A DNA stretch of 64,000 nucleotides. Source: Janthinobacterium sp. TB1-E2. GTDB taxonomy: Bacteria; Pseudomonadota; Gammaproteobacteria; Burkholderiales; Burkholderiaceae_D. How positions within the stretch are numbered: the stretch's first letter is position 1; the number at the start of each line of letters is the position of its first letter. The stretch lies in NCBI RefSeq assembly GCF_036885605.1, contig NZ_CP142523.1, forward strand, positions 1,302,001-1,366,000. The letters are read 5' to 3'. The position numbers and the translations under genes were made by a program. The notes below the pieces were generated by a model. The model was not told where the DNA came from and did not search any database. It saw only the letters and a program-made list of their open reading frames with translations. Below, in pieces: positions 58,881 through 64,000 of the stretch.

Positions 58881-60401
58881 ATGAATCTCGCAGACATCAG
58901 CAAACTGGGCGTAGCCAATCCCTTCAAACAACGCTATGACAATTACATCGGCGGCAAATTCGTTGCCCCGGTAAAAGGTGAATACTTTCCTAACATCACA
59001 CCGATCACGGGCTTGCCATTTTGCGAAATCGCCCGTTCCACGGCGGAAGATGTCGAGCTGGCCTTGGACGCGGCCCATGCCGCCAAGGATGCCTGGGGCA
59101 AGACTTCGCCTGCGGAGCGCGCCAATATCCTGAACCGCATCGCCGACCGCATCGAACAGAACCTGAGCCTGATCGCCACGGCGGAAACCATCGATAACGG
59201 CAAGCCGATCCGCGAAACGATGAATGCCGACATTCCGCTGGCCATCGACCATTTCCGTTATTTCGCCGGTTGCATCCGCGCGCAAGAAGGTTCCGTCGCG
59301 CAAATCGATGCGGAAACCTATGCCTACCACTACCACGAGCCGCTCGGCGTCGTGGGCCAGATCATCCCATGGAATTTCCCGATTCTGATGGCTGTGTGGA
59401 AACTGGCGCCAGCCCTGGCCGCCGGCAATTGCGTCGTGCTCAAACCGGCCGAGCAGACGCCGGCGTCCATCATGGTGTTGATCGAGCTGATCGGCGATTT
59501 GCTGCCGCCGGGCGTGCTGAACATCATCAATGGTTTCGGCCTGGAAGCGGGCAAGCCGCTGGCGTCGAGCAAGCGCATCGCCAAGATCGCCTTCACGGGC
59601 GAAACAGGCACGGGCCGCTTGATCATGGGCTACGCCGCGCAAAACCTGATTCCCGTCACCCTGGAGCTGGGCGGCAAGTCGCCGAACATCTTCTTTGAAG
59701 ACGTGATGGATGCGGACGATGATTATTTCGACAAGTGCTTGGAAGGTTTTGCCATGTTCGCGCTGAACCAGGGCGAGGTGTGCACCTGCCCATCGCGCGT
59801 GCTGATCCAGGAATCGATCTACGAAAAATTCATCGAACGCGCCCTGAAGCGCGTGGCCGCCATCAAGCAGGGCAATCCGCTCGATTCGTCCACCATGATC
59901 GGCGCGCAGGCGTCTCAGGAGCAGCTGGAAAAAATCTTGTCCTACCTCGACATCGGCCGCCAGGAAGGCGCCGAAGTGCTGGCCGGCGGCGAGCGCAACA
60001 CGCAGGCGGGCGACTTGGAAGGCGGTTACTACGTGCGTCCGACCGTGTTCAAGGGCAACAACAAGATGCGCATCTTCCAGGAAGAAATCTTTGGACCGGT
60101 CGTGTCCGTGACCACTTTCAAGGATGAGGCCGACGCGCTGGCGATTGCCAACGATACCTTGTACGGCCTGGGTGCCGGCTTGTGGACGCGCGACGGTTCG
60201 CGCGCCTTCCGTATGGGACGCGCCATCCAGGCGGGCCGCGTGTGGACCAATTGCTACCACCTGTATCCAGCTCACGCCGCGTTCGGCGGCTACAAGCAAT
60301 CGGGTATCGGCCGCGAAAACCACAAGATGATGCTCGATCACTACCAGCAAACGAAGAACTTGCTGGTGAGCTATAGCCCGAAAGCGCTGGGCTTCTTCTA
60401 A
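58881..60401 (+). CDS. Acetaldehyde dehydrogenase (NAD, ExaC/AcoD type)
   Basis: Oxidises acetaldehyde made by the alcohol dehydrogenase to acetate, in the cytoplasm. The 506-aa ALDH has the NAD-binding [20 protein letters not shown], the general-base Glu in LELGGKSPN and the catalytic Cys in [12 protein letters not shown]. The end [27 protein letters not shown], quoted here only for its key residues, is that of the ExaC/AcoD group. The start at ATG 58881 follows AGAGGA. DUF779 follows after 54 nt. Operon with DUF779 and the PQQ dehydrogenase, under a sigma-54 promoter. Confidence 0.94.
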   Translation: MNLADISKLGVANPFKQRYDNYIGGKFVAPVKGEYFPNITPITGLPFCEIARSTAEDVELALDAAHAAKDAWGKTSPAERANILNRIADRIEQNLSLIATAETIDNGKPIRETMNADIPLAIDHFRYFAGCIRAQEGSVAQIDAETYAYHYHEPLGVVGQIIPWNFPILMAVWKLAPALAAGNCVVLKPAEQTPASIMVLIELIGDLLPPGVLNIINGFGLEAGKPLASSKRIAKIAFTGETGTGRLIMGYAAQNLIPVTLELGGKSPNIFFEDVMDADDDYFDKCLEGFAMFALNQGEVCTCPSRVLIQESIYEKFIERALKRVAAIKQGNPLDSSTMIGAQASQEQLEKILSYLDIGRQEGAEVLAGGERNTQAGDLEGGYYVRPTVFKGNNKMRIFQEEIFGPVVSVTTFKDEADALAIANDTLYGLGAGLWTRDGSRAFRMGRAIQAGRVWTNCYHLYPAHAAFGGYKQSGIGRENHKMMLDHYQQTKNLLVSYSPKALGFF

Positions 60402-60455
60402 ACCGGTACACGCGCCGCGCCTGTCGTCCAGGCGCGGCGCGCAGAAAGGGATGCC

Positions 60456-60845
60456 ATGAGTGCAGCAATTGCCCGGGTGGTCGCCACCGATGCGGCACTG
60501 GAAATGATGGACAAGTTGCGCCAGCGTCACGGCCCGCTGATGTTTTTCCAGTCGGGCGGCTGCTGCGACGGCAGCGCGCCCATGTGCTACGCGCTGGGCG
60601 AGTTCGATGTCAGCGACACCGACATCTATCTCGGCAATTTGAATGGTACACCGTTCTACATGGGACTCGAGCAATTCGAGTACTGGGAGCATACCCAGTT
60701 GATTATCGATGTGGTCGATGGCAATGGCGGCATGTTTTCACTCGACAACGGCACGGGCAAGCGCTTCTTGACGCGTTCGCGCCTGTTCACCGATGAAGAG
60801 TGCGCCTTGCTGCATGCCCAGCCGCATGAGCACCGCAAGACTTGA
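60456..60845 (+). CDS. DUF779 protein
   Basis: A 129-aa protein with no assigned biochemical role. DUF779 genes are usually adjacent to acetaldehyde dehydrogenase genes and often regulated with them. The Cys-rich SGGCCDGSAPMCY near the N-terminus and the acidic stretch after it suggest metal or redox binding, but that is speculative. It lies between the aldehyde and alcohol dehydrogenase genes on the same strand. Confidence 0.9.
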   Translation: MSAAIARVVATDAALEMMDKLRQRHGPLMFFQSGGCCDGSAPMCYALGEFDVSDTDIYLGNLNGTPFYMGLEQFEYWEHTQLIIDVVDGNGGMFSLDNGTGKRFLTRSRLFTDEECALLHAQPHEHRKT

Positions 60846-60881
60846 TACACACACATACTAATAAAACAGAGGGAGATGATT

Positions 60882-62633
60882 GTGCAGAAAAAAATCATGG
60901 GGATACTCGTCGGTTTGGGTTTGGCATCGCTGGCCCAGGCGGCTGACGTGGGCAATGTCACCAATGCCATGCTCGACAGCACGGCGAAGAATCCAGCCAG
61001 CGTCCTGTCGTTCGGCATGGGCACGCAGGGCCAGCGCTATTCGCCGTTAACGCAGATCAATGACAAGACCGTGGCCAAGCTGGTGCCGGCCTGGTCGTTC
61101 TCGTTTGGCGGCGAAAAACAGCGTGGCCAGGAATCGCAGCCGCTGATTCACAACGGCAAGATGTTCGTTACTGCATCGTATTCGCGCATCTTTGCCGTCG
61201 ACTTGAAAACGGGCGCCAAGCTGTGGAAGTACGAGCATCGCTTGCCAGACGGCATCATGCCCTGCTGCGACGTGGTCAACCGTGGTGCGGCCCTGTACGG
61301 CAACCTGGTGATTTTCGGCACGCTCGACGCCTATCTGGTGGCGCTGGACCAGAATACGGGCAAGATCGTCTGGAAAGAAAAGGTCGACGATTATGCGGCT
61401 GGCTACTCGATGACGGCCGCGCCGCTGATCGCCGAAGGCTTGCTGCTGACGGGCGTGTCGGGTGGCGAATTCGGCATCGTGGGGCGGGTCGAAGCGCGCA
61501 ACCCGATGACGGGCGACCTCGTGTGGAGCCGTCCGACGGTAGAGGGCCACATGGGCCACCGCTACGACAAGGATGGCAAGGCGATCGACAATGGCGTGTC
61601 CGGCACCGCGAACAAAACGTGGCCCGGCGACCTGTGGAAAACGGGCGGCGCCTCGACGTGGATGGGTGGTACCTATGATCCGCAAACCAAGCTTGCCTAC
61701 TTTGGCACGGGCAACCCGGCGCCATGGAACAGCCACTTGCGTCCCGGCGACAATCTGTACTCGTCGTCTACCGTGGCGCTGGACGTGAAAACGGGCCAGA
61801 TCAAGTGGGCGTATCAAAACACGCCGAACGACGCCTGGGATTTCGACGGCGCCAACGAATTCGTCACTTTCGATATGGATGGCAAGCGCTACGGCGGCAA
61901 GGCCGACCGCAACGGTTTCTTCTATGTGATCGACGCCAATACGGGCAAGTTGCAGAACGCCTTCCCGTTTGTGAAGAAAATCACATGGGCCAGCAGCATC
62001 GACCTGAAGACGGGCCGGCCCAACTTCATCGCCGCCGGCCGCCCCGGCGACCCGACCAAGGGAGAGGAAGGCAAGAAGGGCACGACCGTGTTTGCCGCGC
62101 CTGCTTTCCTCGGCGCCAAAAACCAGATGCCGATGGCCTACTCGCCGCAAACCAAGCTGTTCTATGTGCCGGCGAACGAATGGGGCATGGATATCTGGAA
62201 CGAGCCGATCAGCTACAAGAAGGGCGGCGCTTTCCTCGGCGCGGGCTTCACCATCAAGCCCTTGTTTGATGACTATATCGGCGCCATGCGCGCCGTCGAT
62301 CCGAAGACTGGCAAGATCGTCTGGGAAATCAAGAATAACGCGCCGCTGTGGGGTGGCGTGATGAGCACGGCCGGTAACCTGGTGTTCTACGGCACGCCGG
62401 AAGGTTTCCTGAAAGCCGTCGATGCGAAGACGGGCAAGGAACTGTGGAAATTCCAGACGGGCTCCGGCGTCGTGGCGCCGCCCGTCACGTGGCAGGATGG
62501 CGACACGCAATATGTGGCCGTCGTATCAGGCTGGGGTGGCGCGGTGCCGCTGTGGGGCGGCGAAGTGGCGAAGAAGGTCAACTTCCTGGAACAGGGCGGT
62601 TCCGTGTGGGTCTTCAAGCTGGCATCGAAGTAA
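60882..62633 (+). CDS. PQQ-dependent alcohol dehydrogenase, lanthanide-type motif
   Basis: A periplasmic quinoprotein that oxidises ethanol and other alcohols, passing electrons to cytochrome c550. The 583-aa protein starts at GTG 60882, 6 nt after GGGAG; an ATG at 60876 is too close to that box. It has a signal peptide (LGLASLAQA), an eight-bladed propeller with tryptophan-docking repeats ([27 protein letters not shown]), vicinal cysteines CC (128-129) and the catalytic Asp320 in AWDFDGANE. The next-but-one residue is Asp322; that extra Asp is the recognised mark of lanthanide-dependent enzymes (PedH/XoxF), while Ca enzymes have Ser, Thr or Ala. No haem-c domain is present, so it is the type I soluble form. 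Confidence 0.94.
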   Translation: MQKKIMGILVGLGLASLAQAADVGNVTNAMLDSTAKNPASVLSFGMGTQGQRYSPLTQINDKTVAKLVPAWSFSFGGEKQRGQESQPLIHNGKMFVTASYSRIFAVDLKTGAKLWKYEHRLPDGIMPCCDVVNRGAALYGNLVIFGTLDAYLVALDQNTGKIVWKEKVDDYAAGYSMTAAPLIAEGLLLTGVSGGEFGIVGRVEARNPMTGDLVWSRPTVEGHMGHRYDKDGKAIDNGVSGTANKTWPGDLWKTGGASTWMGGTYDPQTKLAYFGTGNPAPWNSHLRPGDNLYSSSTVALDVKTGQIKWAYQNTPNDAWDFDGANEFVTFDMDGKRYGGKADRNGFFYVIDANTGKLQNAFPFVKKITWASSIDLKTGRPNFIAAGRPGDPTKGEEGKKGTTVFAAPAFLGAKNQMPMAYSPQTKLFYVPANEWGMDIWNEPISYKKGGAFLGAGFTIKPLFDDYIGAMRAVDPKTGKIVWEIKNNAPLWGGVMSTAGNLVFYGTPEGFLKAVDAKTGKELWKFQTGSGVVAPPVTWQDGDTQYVAVVSGWGGAVPLWGGEVAKKVNFLEQGGSVWVFKLASK

Positions 62634-62640
62634 CGGGGTG

Positions 62641-62722
62641 AAGCACCCGGGCCACACGGATGGGTGTCTCCCTGTCTGCCGGGTGCTTTCTTTTTGCTGA
62701 CGGCCCAGGCCGTCAGTTTTTT
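62641..62722 (+). terminator. Tandem terminators after the dehydrogenase operon
   Basis: First stem AAGCACCCGG / CCGGGTGCTT (62641-62688, long loop) with a T-rich tail. Second stem CTGACGG / CCGTCAG (62697-62716) followed by six T. Confidence 0.8.
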
Positions 62723-62840
62723 GTTTACCTGGATGACAGATACGCATACTTGCGGTCAAAAAATGAACACTGTCAGTGGCGATTGATCCGCCGCTGCACA
62801 CGTTCAATACGCTTTTTTTCTTTCTCCCTCTGAGGCTTGC

Positions 62841-62857
62841 TGGGCACGCTTATTGCC
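62841..62857 (+). promoter_or_regulatory. Sigma-54 promoter of the porin gene
   Basis: GGGCACGCTTATTGCC with GG (62843-62844) and GC (62855-62856) 10 nt apart; one mismatch to the TGGCAC half. It lies 64 nt before the porin ATG. Confidence 0.65.
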
Positions 62858-62920
62858 AAAGCTTGAGGTACATCAATCACTGGTGTGCACACTAAAAACA
62901 GAGAAGAAAGAGGAGAAGAA

Positions 62921-64000
62921 ATGAACACATGGATCAAGCTGGGGAGCCTCGGTGTCATGACAATCGCAGCGGTGGGACAGGCGCAAGCCGTCGATATCAA
63001 GGCTGGCGACTGGACCGTGTCGGTGGGCGGCATCGTCAACGCCTACTACACGCAAGTGTCGTGTTCGGGCGATGCGGTGGGCGGGCTGGCGCTGGGCGGC
63101 CAGGCGCTCGGTTGCGGCGGAGAGAAGGACCGAACCACCATCGGCAACGGCTTGCTGCCCAACGGCTTGATCACCTCGGCGAGCTCGAGGCTGGGCGAGT
63201 ACGACGTGAAAGCCTTGATCGGCATCTACAACTCGACGGCCACGGACAGCGCCATCAGCCAGAACAGCGTGGTCGACGTGCGCCAAGCCTTCTTCACGTT
63301 TGGCAATGAGCAGATGGGCACCTTCAAGCTGGGCCGCGACTATGGCATCTTCGGCGCGAACGCGATTTTGTCCGACATGACCTTGCTGGGTTCGGGCGCA
63401 CCCGTGCAGGCGACGCAGCGTGGCCGCGTGACCCTGGGCCATATCGGCGCCGGCTATACCTATCTGGGCAACTATGGCCAGATCATGTACAGCTCGCCGA
63501 AGTCGGGTGGCGTTGGCGTCGATGTGGCGCTGGTCAGTCCGGTCTCCGATACGCCCATCGTGGCAGGCTCGACCTATTCTTCGAAGTCGAGTCCGCAAGT
63601 GCAGGCGCAGCTGACGTATGCGCAGGAAGGGTTGAAGGCGTGGCTCGGCGTGAAGTCGCAAAAATTCACCTCGAAAACGCCAGGAGTCGATGACCTGACC
63701 ATGCGCGGCGTGGAAGTGGGTGGCTCGTACCAGATGGGCCCGGCTAGCGTACTGGTCAACTTCCAGGGCGGCAAGGGGCTCGGTATCTTGTCCGATGCGG
63801 ACCAGGGCGATACCAAATCGAAGAACTGGCTGCTGCAAGGCACGTATAAAACGACGGACAAGCTGAAGCTGGGTTTGTCCTACGGCATCAGCAAGAACGA
63901 CGACAACACGGCCGGCACGGGCGGCTTGAAGTCGAACGCCAACCTGACCCTGGGCGCGTATTACTCGCTCAACAGCGCGATCACCCTGGTAGGCGAGCTG
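62921..64000 (+). CDS. Porin, 5' part
   Basis: The first 360 codons of a Gram-negative general porin; the 3' end is beyond the window. It has a signal peptide (MNTWIKLGSLGVMTIAAVGQAQA) and a barrel start with VSVGGIVNAYYTQ. The repeating amphipathic strands include RQAFFTFGNEQMGTFKLGRDYG, quoted only by its key part. AGGAGAAG precedes the ATG. It does not show as a closed open frame because no stop occurs before 64000. It shares a sigma-54 promoter type with the PQQ genes, suggesting it admits alcohols or other substrates of that pathway. Confidence 0.88.
   Translation, partial: MNTWIKLGSLGVMTIAAVGQAQAVDIKAGDWTVSVGGIVNAYYTQVSCSGDAVGGLALGGQALGCGGEKDRTTIGNGLLPNGLITSASSRLGEYDVKALIGIYNSTATDSAISQNSVVDVRQAFFTFGNEQMGTFKLGRDYGIFGANAILSDMTLLGSGAPVQATQRGRVTLGHIGAGYTYLGNYGQIMYSSPKSGGVGVDVALVSPVSDTPIVAGSTYSSKSSPQVQAQLTYAQEGLKAWLGVKSQKFTSKTPGVDDLTMRGVEVGGSYQMGPASVLVNFQGGKGLGILSDADQGDTKSKNWLLQGTYKTTDKLKLGLSYGISKNDDNTAGTGGLKSNANLTLGAYYSLNSAITLVGEL

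Overview
The window comes from a high-GC beta-proteobacterium of the family Oxalobacteraceae. The 16S rRNA text, the beta-proteobacterial order of the division and cell-wall genes, and the protein sequences all fit Janthinobacterium or a close relative. This is recognition from memory, not a database result.

Layout. (1) 1-7450: the 3' end of the dcw division/cell-wall cluster, ftsW(partial)-murG-murC-ddl-ftsQ-ftsA-ftsZ, closed by a strong terminator. (2) 7580-20214: a peroxiredoxin gene, a REP-like repeat, a methyltransferase/regulator pair, a complete nitrous-oxide-reductase operon on the minus strand (nosZ-nosR-nosD-nosF-nosY-nosL-cytochrome c-nosX/apbE) and a DMT-family permease. From the methyltransferase to the permease this looks like an accessory block sitting in the normally compact ftsZ-lpxC-secA interval. 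(3) 20253-28336: lpxC, dciA, secA, argJ, a DUF815 ATPase, a NUDIX gene and a small antitoxin/PIN pair. (4) 28350-33776, minus strand: pilC-pilD-coaE-zapD-yacG preceded by an MFS exporter, but no pilB. (5) 33982-35136: a lipoprotein of unknown function.

(6) 35205-48067, minus strand: a cobalamin locus. cobT-cobS-cobC (nucleotide-loop assembly) is followed by a B12 riboswitch and then btuB-btuC-btuD-cobO-cobU-cbiB-threonine-phosphate decarboxylase-btuF-(signal-less BtuF-like)-cobQ. No corrin-ring genes are present here, so the locus reads as corrinoid uptake, salvage and late-stage assembly. (7) 48148-53764: a complete rRNA operon (16S, tRNA-Ile GAT, tRNA-Ala TGC, 23S, 5S) with promoter, boxA elements, RNase III processing stems and terminator.

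(8) 53875-64000: a PQQ-dependent alcohol oxidation locus. It holds cytochrome c550 (pedF-like), a periplasmic binding protein of the quinoprotein-associated type, a YncD/PqqU-like TonB receptor, a YVTN beta-propeller protein, acetaldehyde dehydrogenase, a DUF779 protein, a PQQ alcohol dehydrogenase with the extra Asp typical of lanthanide-dependent enzymes, and a porin cut by the window end. Every transcription unit here has a -24/-12 (sigma-54) promoter that I can read, so the locus appears to be one sigma-54 regulon. The apparent division of labour is: porin and TonB receptor bring in substrate and PQQ; the dehydrogenase oxidises alcohol in the periplasm and hands electrons to cytochrome c550; the cytoplasmic aldehyde dehydrogenase finishes the oxidation.
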